64,000 bases of DNA from Francisella uliginis. GTDB taxonomy: Bacteria > Pseudomonadota > Gammaproteobacteria > Francisellales > Francisellaceae. The notes under the pieces were generated by a model. It was not told the origin of the DNA, did no database searches, and was given only the letters and a program-made list of their open reading frames with translations. Shown piece after piece: positions 20,901 through 27,194 of the stretch (position 1 is its first letter; each line of letters starts with the position of its first letter). The translations under genes were made by a program, and so were the position numbers. The stretch is from positions 1,116,001 to 1,180,000 of the forward strand of contig NZ_CP016796.1 of assembly GCF_001895265.1 (NCBI RefSeq), in the 5' to 3' direction.

Positions 20901-23276
20901 ATTTATTACTTCTGCAAAATTACTATCTAAATCCCGCAACAAATTTAAACTAGCTGCTTCCCCTCCTGTCAAAGCAGATATATTAGAAAATAGATTTTTA
21001 TTTTTATTTACAACATTAATTCCATCTAGTAATACTTTCCACACAGATGGTGTTTGTTGGATCATGTTTATAGCATTAGCCTTCTCAAGAAGTTTTTCTA
21101 CAAAATTAGGAGTATCTACTAATATACAGTTTCCACCAGTAATTAAGCAGCTTCCGTATTCAAGACCAAAAATATCAAAGCTTGGTTTTGTTGAGCTTAA
21201 ACATGATATTTGTTTATGACTTGTAAGCATCGTTGATACAAAATCTTGTAAAAATTGAATGAAGGAGTGTCTACTTATTTTTACTCCTTTAGGATTACCT
21301 GTTGTTCCAGAAGTATAAATAACATATGCGGTTGACTCTAAATTAATTCGAGGAAAAGATATTTTGTCTCTATTTTCAACATATAAATCGCTTGAAATTA
21401 AAACTTCTAAATCTTTATTTATAAAAGCTTTGGCATAACTACTTTCTGTAACCACAAGGGACATTTTTGTATCATTAACTATATATTGTATTCTTGAATC
21501 AGGAAAATCTTTATCTATAGGGACATAAGCTAATCCAGCCTTTAAAACACCAATAATAGTAGTCAATAAATTATTATTCCTATCTAAACAAATACCAACA
21601 AATCCTTTTTTATTTTTACTCAAAATATGTGATGCAAAATTATCTGATAGTTTATCTAACTCTTCATAAGTTAATTTTGATTTACTATCCTCTACAGCTA
21701 TGGCTGTTGGTGTTTTCTGCACATACTTTTTAAATACAGTTATAATGTCATCATAGTTTTCATCTGATTGAATTAAATTATAGTTTAGTAACTCTTGTTT
21801 TTGTTTGGCAGGAACTATATCAATATCTTTTATTTGTAAATCACTATTAGGTATGACTTGACTAATAATTAGCTTTAAATATGTTGAAAAATCTTTAATA
21901 CTATCTTTATTAAAATAGTTATCAGAATATTGTATTATTAACTGGAGCTGATTTTGATTCTCAAGTAATCTACTTTCAAATGCTAAATCAAAATAGGTTC
22001 TATTTGGTTTTAAGTATTTTCTCTTTTGTTTATAACTACCAAAACTATACTCTGTAGGTTCTTTCATATTTTGATGGACATACATTACTTGCGCTAATGG
22101 CATTCTATCTGTATATCTTTCATCACAAACTTTGTTTATTAATTCATTAAAATTATATTCACTATGAGTTATGGCTTCTTCAAGATTTTTTTTGTTTAAA
22201 TTAATCAACTGTTTAAAAGTTGTATTTTCCTTTTCAACAGGATTTATTCTTAAAGTTACATTATTAAGCATATACCCTATTACTTTTTGAAAAGATTCAT
22301 GTGGTCTATTTGCTACAGGTGTTAGAATGTTTAAGTCAAAAATTGATAAGTACTTTGTTAAGAGAATATAAATAGATGAAAGCATAAACTGATACAGTGT
22401 TACGCCTTCTTTATTAACAAATTCTATAATCTGTGACGTCAATTCCTTAGAAAAAATAACTTTACTATAACAAGAAGTATTATCTTTACCACTCAAAACT
22501 CTATATGATGGAATTAAAGTATTACACTGAGCTAATTTTTGTTGCCAGTATTTTATATTTTCCTTATTGTTTTTATTTAAAACATTTTTTTTCCAAAGCT
22601 TATATGAAGAGAAGTCTATATTATTTTGTATATCTTTTAGCTCATTATTTTTTAAAAGTGAATTATATGCGCTAGTTAAATCTTCTATAAATATATTAAG
22701 TGACCAGCCATCAAATATAATATGATGAAAAACAAAAACAAGTTCAGTCTGACCTGTTTTTTTAATAAAAGCAGCACACCTAAAAGGTAAATCTTTTTTT
22801 AAATTAAATGGTATATTAATAAATGATTCTATATCTTCATCAATATTCTCTACATTTTCTTTCCAAGTAAAAGGGCTCACTATATTTACAGTTTCTTTAC
22901 TTAAAAGATCTCCACTATTATCTTTTATAAAATTTGACTTCAAAATTTTATGCTTACATATTACAAAATCTAAGCTTTTTTCAAAAAGTTTCTTTTTTAT
23001 ATCTCCTTCTATCGTAATGGCATAAATAATATTATTAGAGCTATTACATTCTTTGCTTACTTCTTCAACAAACCACATATTTTCTTGGGCTTTTGTCGGT
23101 TCTAATTCATTTTTTTTTAAGTAAGTAATTATGTTCTGTTTATTATTTTTGATCCATTCTCTATCTGAGCTAGCCATCTTAGTCTTATATAGTGATTTAG
23201 CAAAAAGTCTTTCGCCCTTATATTGAAAAATAATGCCATGATCAAGAAAGTAATTTATCTTTTTTATAATATCCAT
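14958..23276 (-). CDS. Nonribosomal peptide synthetase: docking-C-A-T-C-A-T-E plus C-terminal half ATP-grasp
   Basis: Domains in order: a TubC-type N-terminal docking domain (residues 1-55); condensation (HHIIFDGWS near 184); adenylation 1 (YTSGTTGNPKG near 654; FDIFGLE near 699); carrier (LGGNSILA, Ser near 1043); condensation 2 (HHIAFDGWS near 1224); adenylation 2 (FTSGTTGKPKG near 1703; FDVSVME near 1746); carrier (IGGDSIKV, Ser near 2084); epimerase (HHLITDGVS near 2266, GWFTN near 2416); then residues 2550-2772 resembling the C-terminal half of an ATP-grasp ligase (ESFINGVVYTCD and EVGIRPGGA). Aligned to GrsA, A1 gives D-I-L-Q-L-G-V-I-W, close to glycine codes; A2 gives D-V-M-T-I-L-H-V-F, which I do not recognise. 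No thioesterase is present. The A-T gene ends 2 bp upstream. The expected product is a three-unit chain with a D-configured last residue. Confidence 0.93.
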   Translation of the reverse strand: MDIIKKINYFLDHGIIFQYKGERLFAKSLYKTKMASSDREWIKNNKQNIITYLKKNELEPTKAQENMWFVEEVSKECNSSNNIIYAITIEGDIKKKLFEKSLDFVICKHKILKSNFIKDNSGDLLSKETVNIVSPFTWKENVENIDEDIESFINIPFNLKKDLPFRCAAFIKKTGQTELVFVFHHIIFDGWSLNIFIEDLTSAYNSLLKNNELKDIQNNIDFSSYKLWKKNVLNKNNKENIKYWQQKLAQCNTLIPSYRVLSGKDNTSCYSKVIFSKELTSQIIEFVNKEGVTLYQFMLSSIYILLTKYLSIFDLNILTPVANRPHESFQKVIGYMLNNVTLRINPVEKENTTFKQLINLNKKNLEEAITHSEYNFNELINKVCDERYTDRMPLAQVMYVHQNMKEPTEYSFGSYKQKRKYLKPNRTYFDLAFESRLLENQNQLQLIIQYSDNYFNKDSIKDFSTYLKLIISQVIPNSDLQIKDIDIVPAKQKQELLNYNLIQSDENYDDIITVFKKYVQKTPTAIAVEDSKSKLTYEELDKLSDNFASHILSKNKKGFVGICLDRNNNLLTTIIGVLKAGLAYVPIDKDFPDSRIQYIVNDTKMSLVVTESSYAKAFINKDLEVLISSDLYVENRDKISFPRINLESTAYVIYTSGTTGNPKGVKISRHSFIQFLQDFVSTMLTSHKQISCLSSTKPSFDIFGLEYGSCLITGGNCILVDTPNFVEKLLEKANAINMIQQTPSVWKVLLDGINVVNKNKNLFSNISALTGGEAASLNLLRDLDSNFAEVINVYGPTETTIWSSAHRFNRNDHKVSIGRALKNEQVYILDKNLKLVPKGFTGELFIGGRGLAQGYLNMMELTSERFIDNPLYISGTNSKKIYKTGDLARWDYDGLNYVGRTDSQIKIRGFRIEIGEIEAAIMSLDYVKRSVVIVSENPNNEKVLVAYVTFQEKNDKSILLNKDLAKALPEYMIPSFILSLEEFPLNSSGKVDIKSLPKVDFSNKKDGELAKTGIEKKLVELWKEYLNIDNVFINDDFFALGGNSILAIQLSNKISKILKQSITVGDIFECRNIKNLLLLNRENNVPEDFSLDKNDSGKAPLSSPQRQLYFFDKTENNKSVYHMPIVLELRSNINIVDLKLSIETTCLEHDILSSIIVEEDLNIYQKVIKSELPFRISDVEFKSKDALNKQIRNDISVPFLLNETWPIKVYIYKYKESYIMLLNIHHIAFDGWSMNIFIDSVQNNYKKISESNKPHNLNIIKPEHSYRDYSIWQKEFFKTHTYKKGLEYWKNKLDGVKNLDLASNRPAKFDYKGRSVTTSLDRDIAKQVHNIAIKQKVSSFSIYLAAFNILLYKYSNSEDITIGVPMSGRIDSKFQDTIGFFVNSVPLRNSISPDFKTVNLIDNINQILVKAQNKQNIPFEHIVREVNIERDPSFHPIFQVMFSVQSFGIQRQKEKSFYTRRLPFYDYLDTAKLDLALFIDDSPEISQINITYAESLFSKEYINDFVEGFSTILEQLAKNLETKVNEYDILSKAGYDKIIKDFNTNFENIDNLGNIIDFFNYQVKLNPDKVALIFKDERLTYKELDQKTNQLANYLIKHFNITKDYLVPLFFDRGLDMIIAILGVIKAGGAYIPIGIDMPDDRISFILQDSSAEIILSSSEYAKRLEIYQNIKRIFLDENNLIDSYSISSPNIVIEPNSLAYVIFTSGTTGKPKGVMLEHSNIANLINYKRSFVKKSDISCSFHSYTFDVSVMEFFTALSSGITLHILDKKLIRDISSLFKYIEQNDISLLTIPPKVLEQVSNEQIDNTLLRAIDLGGETYNGDYHGKKARLLNHYGPTETTVFSTTRTVYDKNFFNIGKAISNTKLYVLDKDLKPVPIGVAGELHISGAGVARGYLNRPELTKEKFIEHHLMTSDDKEYGYDRLYKTGDLVKWLPNGEIEYVGRTDFQVKIRGYRIELTEIENVILSIPEIIQVAVLAVDILGYKSLVAYYVSQTEYDDEYFSSLVQNKLPEYMIPSYFIHMKEFPLTINGKLDRNKLPKINTGNDKSYREPSTEVEKIFHSIFCKVLGVEKVSIDDNFFKIGGDSIKVMQIQSLAKQNGIFIKTIDVFTAKTITKLAKKYDSSIVKKNKTNSQVIESDIVPLLPIQKWFLYFGHKDPNWFNQSILIRVPCDVDIKILKRTVLSLQLTSETFALRFSFEDGVWKQKYLNKDNFKLKELNIHNYKSNKQIEEICTDLQSKLNILEGNIYSFDLFDHNENKYLLICLHHLITDGVSQRIIYNNLISIYDDLSSSKGLDMNKYKEISTYQEWSYFLKNKALGASQRTIEFWQEKSTGLKNVDADSFNNIHNSSITVSKDIVSKIKKIKDTTIKTQIQYIIIASFIQAYKQYSLQDKITIAFEGHGREELDSSLDISSTIGWFTNIFPLTFDLSEKGDIYSSTYLFIKYIESKFKDLGEDKGLSFSYLNHIFNNSTMFLNEKNIPISFNFLGEFVETDNNWKLENHLCVGHISHENLLPHPLSLNSYIKNGELYINIKASKNFIEKIQKSKFYKTDFSAESFINGVVYTCDIIKRKSKIIFSGITEYLHPCLDVADSAKKLGFILTDPNSEEYKKISKLAFKVEKILNIPDGVSHFEFFKDKKTKEIIFLEVGIRPGGACLPQIYELAYDINLHHEHFYSITGLDNSIDPNMTYKPILCVDILSPNKGIIKNFNIPKLNTKKPMIKYFYKKGDFVNKTSSIAEKLLNIAIVGNTESLDDFYKDVNSIDISNIVVLN

Positions 23277-23278
23277 AT

Positions 23279-25027
23279 TTAAAATTCCTCATCGATTTCT
23301 TCTAGAGAGTCTTCTATATCTCCAAGATATAAGGCTTGAGCTCTAATTGTTCGATTTTTAAAAATATAATCAATACTAAGATTTAGACCAAAATTACAAT
23401 TTAATTTAATCAATATTTGATATGCTTGAAGTGATGTACCACCACTTTCAAAAAAATCTTCATCTATTGAGTAAATTTTCTCTTTTAAAACTTCTTCCCA
23501 AAGTTCTAATATTATATGCTCTTTTTCTGTTAAATTTTCTATATCTATTGAATTATCACTGGAAGTTTTCTTAAGAGGTAATTTTCTCCAATCCACCTTA
23601 CCATTATCTGTTTGAGGAAAATTTTCTAAAGCTATTATCACTGAAGGTATCATATAATGAGGTAGCTTATTTTTTAAGTAATTAAAAATCTCTTTTTCTT
23701 TTATATTCTTTTCTTTATTAGAAATAAAATAAGCGAATATTTTGCCTTGTTCTTCATTAAACATTACATAGGCATTACTTATATTTTGATGCTCAATTAT
23801 AGCCGATTCTATTTCACTCAGCTCAATTCTTACACCATTTACTTTTACTTGTGAATCAGAACGTCCAATAATGTTTATATTATTATTATAGTCAAACATA
23901 GCAAGGTCACCCGTATTATAAAACCTTTCACCTGCAATAACCATAAAAGAGCTATTAGAGTCTTCATTTATATAACCATCAGCTAACCCTGCTCCACCAG
24001 CATATAGTTTACCTACAACATTACAATTTTTTATTTCTTGGTCTTTATCATTTAAAAGTAATATTTTTCTTCCTGGAAAACACTTACCAACGGGAACATA
24101 TTTTGAAATACTACTATCAGCATCTTCTTTATTTAAGAGATGAGATGTCAATCCAGCTACACATTCTGTAAAACCATACTGGTTATAAACATTCCAGTTA
24201 ACATCTCCTATAAAATCTTTAATTTTACTTCTTAATAGTTTTTCTCCACTAAGAATAATATTAAGCTTATGATTTTTATAATTAATCAAATATGGTAAGA
24301 CTATCTCGAAAATTGTTGGAGTAAATTTAAGATAATTAATATTCTGTGCTATTATGCTTTCTACATATAATTTAGGGTTTGATAAAATACCTTCTGGCTG
24401 AATAACCAAAGTACCTCCTTTATAAAGAGGAGGTAAATAACAAGGAATACTTCCTGTAAATACCGCAGATAAGGCATAATCAACCTTATCATCACAGCTT
24501 AATTGTATTTTTTTACTATATTCTGTGATAAAGAAATTTAAGGCTTCTCTACTAACCTTAACACCTTTAGGAACTCCTGTAGTCCCAGAGGTAAACATTA
24601 TATATGCAGTAGCTCCATATATAGGGTTAACAAATATATCCTTTGTATTATAATCTATCTCCAAAGTACTTATATTTATAGTATTTTTTATAATCTTATT
24701 AGCACTTGCTATAAAATTGTCATATGTTAAAACAAAATTTATCTTGGAAGCCTCGATGATTTCTCTATTTCTACTTTCTGGGGCCATATAGTTAAGCATA
24801 ACATATGGTATATTCAATCTTAACGATACTAAAACTCCCAAAAGCATTTCATATGAACGATCCATATATAACCCTATAGCTTTTATATCTTTATATTTAG
24901 AATTTAAATAATTTGCTATGGAGTTCACTTGTTTATTAAGCTCATAATAAGTAACTTTTTTTTCTTTAAAAATTATAGCAATCTTATTAGGCGTTTTTTT
25001 AGCATATTTTAGTATAAAATCTTCCAT
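23279..25027 (-). CDS. Stand-alone NRPS adenylation-carrier (A-T) loading protein
   Basis: This 582-residue protein has an AMP-binding adenylation domain (FTSGTTGVPKG near residue 144; the A5-type motif is YGFTE; NGKVDWRKLP near the end) and one carrier domain (ESGGTSLQA, Ser near residue 532). There is no condensation domain, so it should start the chain and pass it to the synthetase 2 bp downstream. At the position of the Asp that binds the alpha-amino group in GrsA (D235) the sequence has Thr (VFTGSIP), and the derived code T-G-P-K-I-S-Q-A-G is unlike amino-acid codes. The starter is therefore probably not a normal alpha-amino acid. The last residues (GDIEDSLEEIDEEF) are strongly acidic, as expected for a short linear motif that docks onto a TubC-type domain. 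Confidence 0.92.
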   Translation of the reverse strand: MEDFILKYAKKTPNKIAIIFKEKKVTYYELNKQVNSIANYLNSKYKDIKAIGLYMDRSYEMLLGVLVSLRLNIPYVMLNYMAPESRNREIIEASKINFVLTYDNFIASANKIIKNTINISTLEIDYNTKDIFVNPIYGATAYIMFTSGTTGVPKGVKVSREALNFFITEYSKKIQLSCDDKVDYALSAVFTGSIPCYLPPLYKGGTLVIQPEGILSNPKLYVESIIAQNINYLKFTPTIFEIVLPYLINYKNHKLNIILSGEKLLRSKIKDFIGDVNWNVYNQYGFTECVAGLTSHLLNKEDADSSISKYVPVGKCFPGRKILLLNDKDQEIKNCNVVGKLYAGGAGLADGYINEDSNSSFMVIAGERFYNTGDLAMFDYNNNINIIGRSDSQVKVNGVRIELSEIESAIIEHQNISNAYVMFNEEQGKIFAYFISNKEKNIKEKEIFNYLKNKLPHYMIPSVIIALENFPQTDNGKVDWRKLPLKKTSSDNSIDIENLTEKEHIILELWEEVLKEKIYSIDEDFFESGGTSLQAYQILIKLNCNFGLNLSIDYIFKNRTIRAQALYLGDIEDSLEEIDEEF

Positions 25028-25079
25028 TTTTATTTTCTTTTATTTTCTATAATAAATAATACAGTCCTATTACAAATAT

Positions 25080-25263
25080 TTTAAATAGTTTTAATAAAAA
25101 AGATTTTTAACACTTTTCTCTAGCATTGAGCAATTTATATAAATATCAAAAACTCAATCACAATAACTATAATAGGTTAAAAACCAATAGTAACATTAAC
25201 TATAAAATTATTTGTATATTAATATTTAACAGACTCTATCAAATATTAATAAAACTATTTAAA
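25080..25263. promoter_or_regulatory. Upstream region of NRPS locus 1 with a 14-bp inverted repeat pair
   Basis: The 302 bp between the A-T gene and the exporter gene hold no frame of interest. TTTAAATAGTTTTA at 25080-25093 recurs as its exact reverse complement at 25250-25263. The right copy is extended by a local palindrome (ACTATTTAAATAGT). The pair brackets the middle of the region that must contain the promoter of the A-T/NRPS transcript on the minus strand. It may be a two-site operator for a regulator. The sequence is AT-rich, so chance is not excluded. No Fur-like box is seen. Confidence 0.35.
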
Positions 25264-25329
25264 TAGTGAAAAATTAGCATAAATTCTCTAAAAAAGCTTT
25301 TGCTTTAATAAATATTACTAATGCATATT

Positions 25330-26535
25330 TTATTTTTTCATTAAAAATAAAACTAAAGCTAGTAGAGTAAATATAAGAGGTATAACAGTTACTAAGGTAG
25401 TTGATATATTAAATACTACTATACTAAGTCCTCCAATCATAAATCCAACATATTGGATTTGTCCAATCCCTCCAAAAGCTTTACCTTGTTCATCATCTGG
25501 TATTTGTAATGAAATATATGCAAAGCAGTTTGTATTTAATATTGGAAGAATTAAATAAACTAACATAGACATAGACCATAGCATTAAATTATTTTCTACA
25601 AAGAGATATAGTAGTATAAATGTAAAAGAAATAATAATTACACAAATTAAAACTCTTTTGTTTAAACTCTTTATTAGTTTTGTTACTTTAATTTGAATAT
25701 ACATAATAGATATTATTGTAAATAATGCAGATAATGTGAAAAAAAGTGTTATTTTACTCGTACTAAAATCTAAACTTTGACTTAAAACAACAGCAATAGA
25801 CTGAGTAAAAACACCCTGCATACATCTTAAAAGTAGTAGAAACATGACAAAACTTAGTAACTCTTTTTTTGAAAAAATAAAAAATAGATTTTTAAAAGCT
25901 TGAAATACTTTTCTACTCTCATCTTTTACTAATTCTTTTTTAATATCTTTTAAAGAAAGGTGAAGCATCACAAAGTTTATTAATACAAGTATTATAGCTA
26001 TAAGAAAAGGCGACATTAAAGCCCACCGACTATCAGAAACTGATAAGCAAGTTCCACCAAGTATAGGTCCAATTATACCTCCTAAGAGAAATGCTAATAT
26101 AGGATATCGAAATACAAGGCTTCTATCAATTTCTTTAACATTTTTTACAATTGTTGAATTTATAACAGCATAGTTACCAATAGCAAAGCCGCAAATAGCC
26201 CTAGATATTATGAATAAAAAAGGATTTTGAATATAAATAGATACTACAGCTATCACAAAACCTAGAACTTCTATTTTTAGTCCCGCCAATAGAACCTTTT
26301 TTTCTCCAAACTTATCAGAGTAAGTACCCAAAATAGGCATACCAAACAATGTTCCTAAGGGGAATATTGCTATACTTAATCCATATAGTAAAGCTGAACT
26401 AGAACTATAGTTAACTAATAAACCATAGTTATGATCATAAAATATATCAGGAAGTATTGGTAGAATAATAGTCATACCTAAAGCATCTATAAAACATAGA
26501 AACAATAAAGCAAACAACACGTTTTTATTTTTCAT
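25330..26535 (-). CDS. MFS efflux transporter, probable exporter of the NRPS locus 1 product
   Basis: This 401-residue protein has about 12 transmembrane segments of the drug:H+ antiporter (TetA/Bcr-like) type. The early motif DALGMTIILPILPDIFYD is typical of TetA-like exporters, and the loop GTYSDKFGEKKVLLAG is the MFS motif A. A second motif in helix 5 is GFAIGNYAVINSTIV, then FLLGGIIGPILGG (motif C of exporters). It lies upstream of the A-T gene on the same strand, 302 bp away, so it may have its own promoter or lead the same transcript. Export of the peptide is inferred from context; general multidrug efflux is the alternative. Confidence 0.8.
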   Translation of the reverse strand: MKNKNVLFALLFLCFIDALGMTIILPILPDIFYDHNYGLLVNYSSSSALLYGLSIAIFPLGTLFGMPILGTYSDKFGEKKVLLAGLKIEVLGFVIAVVSIYIQNPFLFIISRAICGFAIGNYAVINSTIVKNVKEIDRSLVFRYPILAFLLGGIIGPILGGTCLSVSDSRWALMSPFLIAIILVLINFVMLHLSLKDIKKELVKDESRKVFQAFKNLFFIFSKKELLSFVMFLLLLRCMQGVFTQSIAVVLSQSLDFSTSKITLFFTLSALFTIISIMYIQIKVTKLIKSLNKRVLICVIIISFTFILLYLFVENNLMLWSMSMLVYLILPILNTNCFAYISLQIPDDEQGKAFGGIGQIQYVGFMIGGLSIVVFNISTTLVTVIPLIFTLLALVLFLMKK

Positions 26536-26680
26536 ATATTAACAATCCTGTTTTGTAATCTATGAGTATAGCAAAAATCTTATTTATAATTGATTTATTG
26601 TTATTTTTTCAACATTATTTTATAGAAAAAATACTTAACTATTCTTTATGCTTTACTTTATTTGCAATAAGCAACCCCAA

Positions 26681-27160
26681 TTAATCAATAACATGACCAT
26701 CTCTTCCTTTAATAATATAATTTGATTGACTACTAAATTGCTGATTAAATTGAGTTTTATTATCACTGTAGTTATGATTATTATTTATATACTGAATTTG
26801 ATGATTGTTAGTATTAACTAATGATTTAGCTTTTTCTAAAGATTTTTGCCAGTCGTTATCTATATCACTATCTCCAGTGCTTGAAAAAAGCTGCGCTAGA
26901 GATGATATAGAATTAGTATTTCTTGAGTCTGCTTGGATAATATTATTATCAGATAAAAACTGCTTTAATGATGATATGATATTGCCATCACTATATTTTG
27001 TAGGATGCATGTAATTTACTGCAGGTAAAGATACTGATGATGCGCAAATGTAAATAATAATCTTAAAAAATTTATTTACTGGGCAAAAATTACTTATATA
27101 TTTAATAGCAACAAGATATATAATTACTGCTAGAACAAATGCAATAAAGTAATTAATCAT
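26681..27160 (-). CDS. Hypothetical protein with N-terminal membrane segments and Asn/Gln-rich tail
   Basis: This 159-residue protein has two hydrophobic segments at the N-terminus (INYFIAFVLAVIIYLVAI and FFKIIIYICASSVSLPAV). A polar C-terminal part of about 100 residues follows, rich in Asn, Gln and Ser, ending in NYIIKGRDGHVID. No catalytic motif or known family is recognised. It is the gene downstream of bglX on the same strand (35 bp after the bglX stop), so the two may be co-transcribed. The start ATG at 27160 follows an AGGATTAA that could be a ribosome-binding site. The Asn/Gln-rich tail looks low in complexity and may be exposed in the periplasm or cytosol; the orientation is unclear. 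Confidence 0.6.
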   Translation of the reverse strand: MINYFIAFVLAVIIYLVAIKYISNFCPVNKFFKIIIYICASSVSLPAVNYMHPTKYSDGNIISSLKQFLSDNNIIQADSRNTNSISSLAQLFSSTGDSDIDNDWQKSLEKAKSLVNTNNHQIQYINNNHNYSDNKTQFNQQFSSQSNYIIKGRDGHVID

Positions 27161-27194
27161 TATTAATCCTTAAAACCTTAAAAGTCAAAATATA

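Noticed and set aside
25028-25329. Fur box upstream of NRPS locus 1 (siderophore hypothesis)
   Set aside because: No sequence close to the GATAATGATAATCATTATC consensus was found; a siderophore role for locus 1 is not supported by the visible genes.
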